Part shown: positions 1 through 5,884 of the stretch, piece after piece
Position numbering within the stretch: the stretch's first letter is position 1
Layout: each line of letters begins with the position of its first letter
Source: Streptomyces sp. NRRL S-646
Lineage (GTDB): Bacteria; Actinomycetota; Actinomycetes; Streptomycetales; Streptomycetaceae
Length of the DNA stretch: 19,579 nt
Direction of reading: 5' to 3'
Assembly: GCF_000720765.1 (NCBI RefSeq)
Contig: NZ_JODC01000045.1
Location: 1-19,579 of the forward strand
Position numbers and translations under genes: made by a program
Notes under the pieces: generated by a model
What the model was told of the DNA's origin: nothing
The model's input: only the letters and a program-made list of their open reading frames with translations
Databases searched by the model: none

Positions 1-5
1 CCCCC

Positions 6-656
6 TCAGCGCCGCCCCACCCGCCGCAACCGATGCCGCACAGCCCGCTGAGCCACCGGCCCCAGCTCCTCCAACACCGCCACCACAACCCCCAGTTGTT
101 CCAGCGCATCCAACGCCGCAGAAGCCCCCACCGCATCCACCCCCTCGTACAACTCGATCCCCACAAACGCCGCCGCCACAGCCCGAGCCAACCCCACCGG
201 ATCCGCAAACTCCCCCAGCGGCGTATCCGCCAGCACCCTCACCAGCACCTTCTCGATCTCCACGATCCACAGCTCGAGCCCCGCCGCAGTCGCCGGCCCC
301 AGCGTCGCGTGCGTCTGCGCCCCCGCCAACAGCTGCCCGAGCAGCGAGACATGCCCCCCGGCACGCTCCGCCTCGTGCATCTCCCGCCCCACGGCGAGCA
401 GTTCGGACAGCGACGTCACCGCGGCGAACCGTTCGCGATACCGCGCCACCGACTGCTCCGCCCCGTACCGGCAGGCCGCCGCGAGCAGTTCGTCCACCGA
501 GCCGAAGTGGTAGAAGACCAGCGCCTGGTTCACCCCCGCCGCCGTCGCGATCGTACGGGCCGACACCTTCGCGATCCCCTGCTCGGTGAGCGTCCGCAAC
601 GCCCCCTCAAGCAGTTTCGCCTTGGTCTCCTGGGACTTCGCCGTCTCGGGACTCAC
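6..656 (-). CDS. TetR-family transcriptional regulator
   Basis: A 216-residue TetR-type repressor with GTG start and TGA stop. Residues about 12-55 form the usual N-terminal DNA-binding helix bundle: a helix containing KLLEGALRTL, then the helix-turn-helix with ARTIATAAGVNQALVFYHF, the typical TetR recognition-helix end (YHF). The rest is an alanine/leucine-rich helical ligand-binding and dimerisation domain of normal length. Its GTG overlaps the TGA of the DUF4166 gene by four bases (GTGA), so it is the last gene of a three-gene operon and probably translationally coupled. The likely targets are the two matching palindromes in front of the operon (2140-2159 and 2185-2200), giving autoregulation. 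That link is inferred from position. The inducing ligand is unknown. Confidence 0.93.
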   Translation of the reverse strand: MSPETAKSQETKAKLLEGALRTLTEQGIAKVSARTIATAAGVNQALVFYHFGSVDELLAAACRYGAEQSVARYRERFAAVTSLSELLAVGREMHEAERAGGHVSLLGQLLAGAQTHATLGPATAAGLELWIVEIEKVLVRVLADTPLGEFADPVGLARAVAAAFVGIELYEGVDAVGASAALDALEQLGVVVAVLEELGPVAQRAVRHRLRRVGRR

Positions 657-1357
657 GCGCGCCGCTCCTCGCGCACGGGCCGCAGCCCGGGCCGCACACC
701 ACAGGCCCGGATGTCCGTGTACGTCGCCTCGAAGGACCCCTCGTAGCCGAACAGCGGCCCGAAGTACCTGTTCACCACCCGGACCCGGATACGGAACCGC
801 CCGACCACGTCGTCGAACGACTCCCGCACCTCGGCGCTCGCCCCGATCAGCTCCGGCACCCGCACGTCCACCACCCCCTCCCGGAACCGGTGTTCGCCGG
901 AGCGGATCAGCAGCGACCCGTCGGGCTCGGCACGGAAGTACAGGTCGCTGGCGAGGTGCTGGTGGGTCCCGAGGTAGTCCAGGATGCGGTCCCCGCGCGG
1001 GCTCAGCACCATCTGGGCGTCGAAACGCCGGGAACGTCCGGGCAGGTCGAAGGTGCGCACGAAAGTCACCGTCTCACGCCCGAAGGTGTCGACGTACGGC
1101 ACATTCTCGATCACAAAGGGAACCTGACGCCCCGGCCTCGGGACGAGGATGTTGCGCGTGGTGCCGAGTGCGAGAAAGGGCTTCACAAAGGATCCGCCGT
1201 GCCAGATGCGGTCCATCACGCCGCGGCCGGTGCACGCCTCCCCGCTCTCCAGACCGACGGAGAAGCGCCGCTGCAGCTGGGGGTGCAGGCGGTCGAAGTC
1301 CGCACCCATGACCGTACGGAAGATCGAGTTCGTCGAGTTCGTGGACGTCGCCGTCAT
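653..1357 (-). CDS. DUF4166 domain-containing protein
   Basis: A 234-residue protein resembling the DUF4166 family, which occurs alone or as the C-terminal part of saccharopine-dehydrogenase-like proteins and has no established reaction. Recognisable stretches are an early GESGEACTGRG-like segment (LESGEACTGRG), a GRETVTFVRTF segment near the middle, and a C-terminal RYFGPLFGYEGSFEATY segment. No signal peptide or membrane segment is evident. The frame stays open upstream, but the ATG at 1357 is chosen because it overlaps the TGA of the upstream gene by four bases (ATGA), and the family-like sequence begins just after it. The stop overlaps the GTG of the TetR gene in the same way. Its role is unknown; co-expression with an SRPBCC-like membrane protein hints at lipid or polyketide-like ligands, which is inference. 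Confidence 0.85.
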   Translation of the reverse strand: MTATSTNSTNSIFRTVMGADFDRLHPQLQRRFSVGLESGEACTGRGVMDRIWHGGSFVKPFLALGTTRNILVPRPGRQVPFVIENVPYVDTFGRETVTFVRTFDLPGRSRRFDAQMVLSPRGDRILDYLGTHQHLASDLYFRAEPDGSLLIRSGEHRFREGVVDVRVPELIGASAEVRESFDDVVGRFRIRVRVVNRYFGPLFGYEGSFEATYTDIRACGVRPGLRPVREERRA

Positions 1358-2115
1358 CGGTGGCCCTCCAGGGTGCGCAGAACCCGCGGCGCACGCACGC
1401 GCGTGGGCGGCGTACGCAGGCAACGGCGAGCGGCCGGGGTGGCGGACAGCGGCGGTGCGAGGAGAGCCAGCGACAGGGTGACCACCGCCAGCAAGGGCAC
1501 GGCGTAGAAGAACAGCGGGGCGAACGGCCCGGTCAGCTGCAGCAGATTGCCGTAACCGAAGCCCGTGCCGGCGAGGGCGATCACCAGGATCCGCACCAGC
1601 AGTTCGACGAGCCAGTTCGTCCGCGCCCGCTCCGGAGTGATCCCGCGCTCCAGCCACAGCCGGAGCCGGTCGAAGGACCAGGCCGTCGCCCAGCCCATCA
1701 ACGGGCGGAACAGGAACCGGTCGGCGAGTGCGCCGAAGCCGCCCCAGCGGGGCCGGTAGTCGTAGCCGGTGAGGAAGCGGACGCCGTCCCCGTCGGGGAT
1801 GTAGCGCCAGTACCCACTGCCCTCGGCCAGCAGCGAGAGCGGATGCGGCGAGGCGAAACGGAGCGCGGACGTCCGGGTCCCGTCGGGGCGCTCCCGCTCA
1901 CCCGCCGAGACTCCCGTGCCGGCGACCGTGAGGAACGGCAGCACCCTTGCGGCATACCGGAAGCGCTGCGGTTCGCCCTCCGCACGCGGGAGGTGGTGGA
2001 TCTCGGTGAAACGGAGGTCCCAGCGCTGATGCTGGGACGGGTCCTGCGTGCGCGACCACAGTTCGTCGAGGTCGGTGCGGATCCGCGCCTCTATGTAGAG
2101 CCCCGAGCGGCCCAT
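1354..2115 (-). CDS. SRPBCC-like protein with C-terminal membrane segments
   Basis: A 253-residue protein. Residues about 5-155 look like an SRPBCC (START/polyketide-cyclase-like) ligand-binding domain: an opening β-strand YIEARIRTDLDELW, then WDLRFTEIHHL, and a closing long helix around DRLRLWLERG. Residues about 168-188 and 200-221 are two hydrophobic membrane segments, followed by an Arg-rich tail. The start is the ATG at 2115 because a strong ribosome binding site (GGGGGA) lies about 6 bases upstream. An in-frame ATG at 2157 would fall inside the first operator. It is the first gene of the operon with DUF4166 and TetR genes. The fold assignment is from pattern, and the biochemical role is unknown. 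It could tether a lipid-binding domain to the membrane. Confidence 0.78.
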   Translation of the reverse strand: MGRSGLYIEARIRTDLDELWSRTQDPSQHQRWDLRFTEIHHLPRAEGEPQRFRYAARVLPFLTVAGTGVSAGERERPDGTRTSALRFASPHPLSLLAEGSGYWRYIPDGDGVRFLTGYDYRPRWGGFGALADRFLFRPLMGWATAWSFDRLRLWLERGITPERARTNWLVELLVRILVIALAGTGFGYGNLLQLTGPFAPLFFYAVPLLAVVTLSLALLAPPLSATPAARRCLRTPPTRVRAPRVLRTLEGHR

Positions 2116-2139
2116 ACGAATCCCCCAGGTCAGGTTGTT

Positions 2140-2159
2140 GTTTGAGCGACTGCTCAAAC
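2140..2159. promoter_or_regulatory. Proximal palindromic operator (O1), likely TetR site
   Basis: GTTTGAGC and GCTCAAAC are perfect 8-bp arms around a 4-base centre. The inner arms TTGAGC/GCTCAA are identical to those of the distal site. It lies downstream of the predicted transcription start and upstream of the ribosome binding site, so it would act as a roadblock or as the partner site for cooperative binding. Confidence 0.75.
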
Positions 2160-2171
2160 CACTTGACCGTG

Positions 2172-2200
2172 AACATACACCTTCTTGAGCGATCGCTCAA
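2172..2200 (-). promoter_or_regulatory. Promoter of the SRPBCC/DUF4166/TetR operon
   Basis: Reading the minus strand, a -35-like TTGAGC (2195-2200) is separated by exactly 17 bases from a -10-like TATGTT (2172-2177), each matching the vegetative consensus at four of six positions. The -35 element lies inside the perfect palindrome at 2185-2200, so a bound repressor would block polymerase directly. Expected transcription start is near 2165, giving an untranslated leader of about 50 bases. The assignment is from sequence only. Confidence 0.6.
2185..2200. promoter_or_regulatory. Distal palindromic operator (O2), likely TetR site
   Basis: TTGAGCGATCGCTCAA is a perfect 16-bp palindrome overlapping the -35 box of the operon promoter. 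It shares its arms with a second palindrome 43 bp away. Its length and symmetry are typical of TetR-family operators. Confidence 0.75.
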
Positions 2201-2215
2201 ACAACCGGCACAAGA

Positions 2216-2243
2216 AAACCCCGGCCCGCGCGGGCCGGGGTTT
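2216..2243 (-). terminator. Intrinsic terminator after the thiamine-binding-like gene
   Basis: A 28-bp perfect palindrome (AAACCCCGGCCCGC and its complement) lies 14 bases beyond the stop of the MTH1187-like gene. On the minus strand the stem is followed by TTTT. It insulates the two-gene unit upstream from the TetR-controlled operon downstream, which starts only about 50 bases later. Confidence 0.85.
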
Positions 2244-2257
2244 CCGTGCGGAGAGCG

Positions 2258-2551
2258 TTATTCGGCGAGATGCCGCTCCACCGTCTCCACCTTCGCGGTG
2301 AGACCGTCGGTCACTCCCGGACGGATGTCCGCCTTGAGGACCAGGGACACACGCGGCGCCCGCGCCTCGACGGCGGCGACGGCACGTTTGACGACATCCA
2401 TGACCTCGTCCCACTCACCTTCGATCGAGGTGAACATCGCGTCGGTGCGGTTGGGCAGGCCGGACTCGCGCACGACGCGGACGGCGTCGGCGACGTACTC
2501 CCCCACCTCGTCGCCGACACCCAGGGGCGTGACGGAGAAGGCGACGATCAT
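2258..2551 (-). CDS. MTH1187-family (DUF77) thiamine-binding-like protein
   Basis: A 97-residue protein matching the small MTH1187/YkoF-like family, which has a ferredoxin-like α/β fold and for some members thiamine or hydroxymethylpyrimidine binding. Visible hallmarks are the opening β-strand [10 protein letters not shown], then [17 protein letters not shown], and the conserved [18 protein letters not shown] stretch. It is the normal length for the family. The frame is open far upstream, but the ATG at 2551 overlaps the TGA of the DUF3817 gene (ATGA), which fixes the start and implies coupling. It stops with TAA just before a strong terminator. Ligand binding in this organism is not shown by the sequence. 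Confidence 0.88.
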   Translation of the reverse strand: MIVAFSVTPLGVGDEVGEYVADAVRVVRESGLPNRTDAMFTSIEGEWDEVMDVVKRAVAAVEARAPRVSLVLKADIRPGVTDGLTAKVETVERHLAE

Positions 2552-2892
2552 GCGTTGACGATTCCTTCCTGACGCGCACGGGAGGCGATGACGGCGTCCT
2601 CGGCGGCCCGCTTGAGCCTGCGCTCGGCGAAGAAACCGCCGGTCGGCAGGACGGAGAGGAGGAAGTAGAACCCCGCGGTCTTCTTGTCCCACTTCGTGTG
2701 GTTCCAGGCGTCGGCCCAGAAGATCACGTACAGGATGAACAGGACGCCGTGGACCATGCCCATCACCGGCACCGCGTTGAAGTCCGTGGTCCGCTTCAGC
2801 ACGGAACAGACCAGCAGGAGGAGGAAGGACACGGCCTCGGGAGCCGAGACGAGGCGCAGGCGGCGGAGGGCGGTGGCGGTCTTGATGTCCAC
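2548..2892 (-). CDS. DUF3817 integral membrane protein
   Basis: A 114-residue membrane protein of the DUF3817 family, which is common in actinobacteria and of unknown function. Three hydrophobic stretches are visible: about residues 16-32 ([15 protein letters not shown]), 44-62 ([18 protein letters not shown]) and 73-88 ([16 protein letters not shown]). A His and a Trp-rich loop ([10 protein letters not shown]) lie between the second and third, as is usual in the family. GTG start at 2892 has AAGGTGA just upstream. It is the first gene of a two-gene unit with the MTH1187-like gene and is divergent from the AIM24 genes. Confidence 0.85.
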   Translation of the reverse strand: MDIKTATALRRLRLVSAPEAVSFLLLLVCSVLKRTTDFNAVPVMGMVHGVLFILYVIFWADAWNHTKWDKKTAGFYFLLSVLPTGGFFAERRLKRAAEDAVIASRARQEGIVNA

Positions 2893-3032
2893 GGGTCACC
2901 TTCGGTGGGAGACGGATCGCTCTTTGTGAACGGAAGCACAAGCGTCCCCCATTGTGACAAACGGTTCCCCTAGGGGTGCGGTCAGGGTGTGTCTCCACCC
3001 ACGGGCCCTGTGCGGTGCACCCGCCCAGCGGC

Positions 3033-3047
3033 TACCTTCACGGCGTG
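3033..3047 (+). promoter_or_regulatory. Candidate leaderless promoter of the AIM24 cluster
   Basis: TACCTT (3033-3038) fits the actinobacterial -10 pattern TAnnnT. Exactly six bases separate it from an in-frame GTG at 3045, which would be position +1. There is no ribosome binding site upstream of either GTG 3045 or ATG 3051. The -35 region is weak, so this rests on the -10 and the spacing. Confidence 0.45.
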
Positions 3048-3683
3048 GCGATGTTCCGACTTCAAGGCAGCAAGGTGCTCGCCGTCGACATGACCGGCGA
3101 CGCCGTGAAGGCGAAGAACGGCTCGATGGTCGCGTACGACGGGCAGATGGCCTTCAAGAAGATGAGCGGCGGCGGTGAGGGCATCCGGGGCATGGTGACC
3201 CGGCGGCTCACCGGTGAGCAGATGACCGTGATGGAGGTGAAGGGGCACGGGACGTGCTGGTTCGCGGACCGGGCCTCCGAGATCAATCTCGTGAGTCTCC
3301 AGGGGGACAAGCTGTATGTGGAGTCGAGCAATCTGCTCGCGACCGACGCCGGCCTCAGGACCGGCACGACCTTCACCGGGCTGCGCGGCGCCTCGCAGGG
3401 CAACGGGCTGTTCACGACGACCGTCGAGGGCCACGGCCAGGCGGCGATCATGTCGGACGGCCCGGCGGTGGTGCTGCGGGTGAGCGCGCAGTACCCGCTG
3501 ACCGTCGACCCCGGCGCCTACATCGCGCACCAGGGGAATCTGCGGCAGTCCTTCCAGTCCGGTGTGACGTTCCGCACTTTCTTCGGCGAGGGCGGCGGCG
3601 AGGCCTTCCAGATCCGCTTCGAGGGGGACGGGCTGGTGTACGTACAGCCGAGCGAGCGGAACACGATCGCGGGGGATGTGTGA
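3045..3683 (+). CDS. AIM24 family protein (first of three)
   Basis: A 212-residue protein (210 from the alternative ATG at 3051) of the AIM24/DUF124/TIGR00266 family, a β-rich fold named after a yeast mitochondrial protein; the bacterial function is not established. Family hallmarks are the opening VKAKNGSMVAYDG segment, the central GNGLFTTTVEGHG, and VDPGAYIAHQG followed by GGEAFQIRFEGDGLVYVQ near the end. No signal peptide or membrane segment is seen. GTG 3045 is preferred because a -10-like hexamer ends exactly six bases upstream and no ribosome binding site exists for either start. It is followed after one base by the second AIM24 gene, so the three copies form one operon. Confidence 0.88.
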   Translation: MAMFRLQGSKVLAVDMTGDAVKAKNGSMVAYDGQMAFKKMSGGGEGIRGMVTRRLTGEQMTVMEVKGHGTCWFADRASEINLVSLQGDKLYVESSNLLATDAGLRTGTTFTGLRGASQGNGLFTTTVEGHGQAAIMSDGPAVVLRVSAQYPLTVDPGAYIAHQGNLRQSFQSGVTFRTFFGEGGGEAFQIRFEGDGLVYVQPSERNTIAGDV

Positions 3684-3684
3684 C

Positions 3685-4335
3685 ATGCCCTTCCGTGAGA
3701 TCAACTCCAAGATGGTCGAGGCGACGGTGCTGCCCGGCCAGCGGCTGTTCAGCCAGCGCGGCGCGATGCTCGCGTACAAGGGCGAGGTGTCCTTCACCCC
3801 CAACATCCAGGGCGGCCAGGGCGGGATCATGTCGATGATCGGCCGCCGCGTGGCCAACGAGGCCACGCCGCTGATGTCCGTCGAGGGCAGCGGCACGGTG
3901 ATGTTCGGGCACGGCGGCCACCACATCCAGGTCATCAACCTCACCGGCGACACCCTCTACGTGGAGGCGGACCGTCTGCTCGCCTTCGAGGGCACGCTCC
4001 AGCAAGGCACGATGTTCATGGGCTCGCAGGGCGGGGTCATGGGCATGGTCCGCGGCCAGGTCACCGGCCAGGGGCTGTTCACGACCACCCTCAAGGGACA
4101 CGGCTCGGTGGCCGTGATGGCCCACGGCGGTGTCTTCGAGATCCCGATCACTCCCCAGCGGCCGGTCCACGTCGACCCGCAGGCCTACGTCGCCCACCAC
4201 GGCGACGTACGCAACAAGCTGTCCACGGCGCTGGGCTGGCGCGACATGGTGGGCCGCGGCTCCGGCGAGGCCTTCCAGCTGGAGCTCAGCGGCAACGGCA
4301 CGGTGTACGTCCAGGCCTCGGAGGAGAAGCTGTGA
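3685..4335 (+). CDS. AIM24 family protein (second of three)
   Basis: A 216-residue AIM24-family protein. It shares with its upstream neighbour the segments SQRGAMLAYKGEVSF, GQGLFTTTLKGHG, VDPQAYVAHHGDV and GEAFQLELSGNGTVYVQ, so the two are paralogues from tandem duplication. It has Gly/Met-rich loops (GGQGGIMSMIG, GSQGGVMGMVRG) not present in the first copy. The ATG at 3685 is chosen over the in-frame ATG at 3676 because GGGGGA (3671-3676) gives proper spacing only to 3685. Its TGA overlaps the GTG of the third copy by four bases (GTGA). No catalytic motif is evident, and it may form a homo- or hetero-oligomer with its neighbours (inference). Confidence 0.88.
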   Translation: MPFREINSKMVEATVLPGQRLFSQRGAMLAYKGEVSFTPNIQGGQGGIMSMIGRRVANEATPLMSVEGSGTVMFGHGGHHIQVINLTGDTLYVEADRLLAFEGTLQQGTMFMGSQGGVMGMVRGQVTGQGLFTTTLKGHGSVAVMAHGGVFEIPITPQRPVHVDPQAYVAHHGDVRNKLSTALGWRDMVGRGSGEAFQLELSGNGTVYVQASEEKL

Positions 4336-5132
4336 GCGCGTACGGCACCCCGGGCGGCCCGACGGTCTTCGACCCGATGACGCTGCCGGTGGACGACAAC
4401 GTCAACAAGTACACCTTCTGCGTGGAGCTCAAGGGGAGCCAGTGGTTCCTGCAGAAGGGGAAGATGATCGCCTACTACGGCTCGATGGAGTTCAACGGCA
4501 TCGGGCACGGCCGACTCGACCGTCTTGTCCGTACGTCCTTTCATTCGCCACTGCATGCGAGCGACTGGGTCGTGGCGGAGGGCTCGGGCAAGATGCTCCT
4601 CGCCGACCGGGCCTTCGATGTGAACTCGTACGACCTCGAGGACGGCAACCTGACCATTCGCTCGGGCAATCTGCTCGCTTTTCAGCCAAGTCTCGCGCTC
4701 AAGCAATCGATTGTTCCGGGTTTTCTGACGCTGATCGGAACCGGAAAGTTCGTGGCCGCATCTAACGGTCCGGTGGTGTTCATGGAACCGCCGATCCGGG
4801 TGGACCCGCAGGCGCTCGTAGGCTGGGCCGACTGCCCGTCGCCGTGCCATCACTACGACCATGGCTACCTGACGGGTGTAATGGGCGGTCTACGTGCGAT
4901 GACGGGCCTCGGCGGGGCCTCCGGGGAGGAGCACCAGTTCGAGTTCGTGGGGGCCGGCACGGTCCTGCTCCAGTCCTCGGAAACCCTCATGGCAGAGCAG
5001 GCCACGGGGGCGATTCCGCCGGAGCCCGGGGTACCCGGTGGCGGTGGGGCACACACGGGCCCTTCACAGCAAGCCGGCTCACCGCGCCTTCCCGGACAGC
5101 TGGGGGACCTCCAGCGTCGCTTCGGGCTGTGA
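4332..5132 (+). CDS. AIM24 family protein (third of three), Cys/His cluster and disordered tail
   Basis: A 266-residue, more divergent AIM24-family member starting with GTG inside the previous stop. Residues about 25-220 carry the family fold (GKMIAYYGSMEFNG, RSGNLLAF, GTGKFVAASNGPVVF, RVDPQAL, HQFEFVGAGTVLLQ). It lacks the FTTT-GHG motif of the other two. Instead it has an insertion after VDPQALVGWAD with Cys168, Cys172, His173, His174 and His177, which could bind a metal. The last 45 residues or so are Pro/Gly-rich and probably disordered. The DNA from about 4515 to 4775 uses many codons rare in this window (CTT, TTT, CAT, CCA, ATT, CAA, GTT, TCT), unlike both flanks. Function is unknown. 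Confidence 0.87.
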   Translation: MSAYGTPGGPTVFDPMTLPVDDNVNKYTFCVELKGSQWFLQKGKMIAYYGSMEFNGIGHGRLDRLVRTSFHSPLHASDWVVAEGSGKMLLADRAFDVNSYDLEDGNLTIRSGNLLAFQPSLALKQSIVPGFLTLIGTGKFVAASNGPVVFMEPPIRVDPQALVGWADCPSPCHHYDHGYLTGVMGGLRAMTGLGGASGEEHQFEFVGAGTVLLQSSETLMAEQATGAIPPEPGVPGGGGAHTGPSQQAGSPRLPGQLGDLQRRFGL

Positions 5133-5147
5133 GCGGTAGTCTGCGGA

Positions 5148-5182
5148 GTGTGACGTCGAACGTGTGCGCGCCGACATCACAC
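5148..5182 (+). terminator. Hairpin after the AIM24 operon
   Basis: GTGTGACGTCG (5148-5158) and CGACATCACAC (5172-5182) pair over 11 positions with one mismatch around a 13-base loop, just after the third AIM24 stop. There is no T-run, which is common for Streptomyces terminators. It could instead be an operator for the MarR gene that starts 46 bases further on. Confidence 0.45.
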
Positions 5183-5215
5183 CACCCTCACTAGTTCGCC
5201 TTTCAACATTTTAGG

Positions 5216-5230
5216 TAGACTTCATTCATG
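5216..5230 (+). promoter_or_regulatory. Candidate leaderless promoter of the MarR gene
   Basis: TAGACT (5216-5221) fits TAnnnT and lies exactly six bases before the ATG at 5228, placing +1 on the A of the start codon. No Shine-Dalgarno sequence is properly spaced. The surrounding 35 bases are unusually AT-rich for this window, as expected for a promoter/operator. The -35 region (around TAGTTC at 5192) is weak. Confidence 0.5.
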
Positions 5231-5704
5231 GAGACCGAGACGGCCACGCGCTGGCTGACCGATGCGGAGCAGTGCGCCTGGCGCACCCACCTGGAGGTCA
5301 ACAGGCTGTTGACGTACCAGCTCGAGAGGGACCTGCAGCCGTTCGGCCTGACTATGAACGACTACGAGATCCTGGTGAACCTCTCCGAGTCGGAGGACGT
5401 ACGGATGCGGATGAGCGACCTCGCGTCCGCCACCCTCCAGTCCAAGAGCCGCCTCTCCCACCAGATCACCCGGATGGAGAACGCGAACCTGGTCCGCCGT
5501 GAGAACTGCGAGTCCGACCGCCGCGGGCTCTACGCGGTCCTCACGGAGCACGGCATGGAGACGATGAAGAAGGTCGCCCCGCATCATGTGGCGTCCGTGC
5601 GCCGGCACTTCATCGACCTGCTGTCCCCCGAGGCGATGGCGGAACTCGACAAGGGCCTCAAGCCCATCGCGGAGCACCTGCGCGGGCAGCGGGGACGTCC
5701 CTAG
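5228..5704 (+). CDS. absC: MarR-family winged-helix regulator, AbsC-like
   Basis: A 158-residue MarR-type regulator. An N-terminal dimerisation helix (AWRTHLEVNRLLTYQLERDL) precedes the winged helix-turn-helix: LTMNDYEILVNLSES, then MSDLASATLQSKSRLSHQITRMENANLV (recognition helix), then the wing with CESDRRGLYAVLTEHG, including the conserved DRRG. A long C-terminal helix ends in KPIAEHLRG. Size and position (between AIM24 genes and meaB/scy/filP) match what I recall of S. coelicolor AbsC, a zinc-responsive MarR regulator affecting coelibactin and antibiotic genes. That identity is inferred from context. Gene start is the ATG at 5228, probably leaderless. It converges on the MFS gene. Confidence 0.85.
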   Translation: METETATRWLTDAEQCAWRTHLEVNRLLTYQLERDLQPFGLTMNDYEILVNLSESEDVRMRMSDLASATLQSKSRLSHQITRMENANLVRRENCESDRRGLYAVLTEHGMETMKKVAPHHVASVRRHFIDLLSPEAMAELDKGLKPIAEHLRGQRGRP

Positions 5705-5721
5705 CGGTTCTACGGTGCAAG

Positions 5722-5756
5722 CGGCAGGCGGAGTCCGAAGAGGGCCCCGCCTGCCG
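5722..5756. terminator. Hairpin between convergent MarR and MFS genes
   Basis: CGGCAGGCGG (5722-5731) and CCGCCTGCCG (5747-5756) form a perfect 10-bp stem with a 15-base loop, 18 bases after the MarR stop. It is suitably placed to end that transcript and possibly the opposing one. No T-run follows. The rest of 5705-5884 shows nothing else recognisable. Confidence 0.55.
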
Positions 5757-5884
5757 GTGCGTCCCGGCCGGCATTCCGCCGTGCCGTACGGCGTGCTTGC
5801 GTTGCCTCGAAGAATGGCGAGCACTCGCCCCAACTGCCCGGACGATCCAGCCACTTCCGTACGGCAACGACGGCTGACGCGTCG

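Noticed and set aside
653..1657. An upstream-extended 334-residue version of the DUF4166 protein.
   Set aside because: The extra 100 residues overlap the SRPBCC-like gene and have no family character. The ATGA overlap at 1354-1357 gives a better start.
2258..2998. A 246-residue extension of the thiamine-binding-like protein.
   Set aside because: The added part is the out-of-frame shadow of the DUF3817 gene. The family begins at the ATG at 2551.
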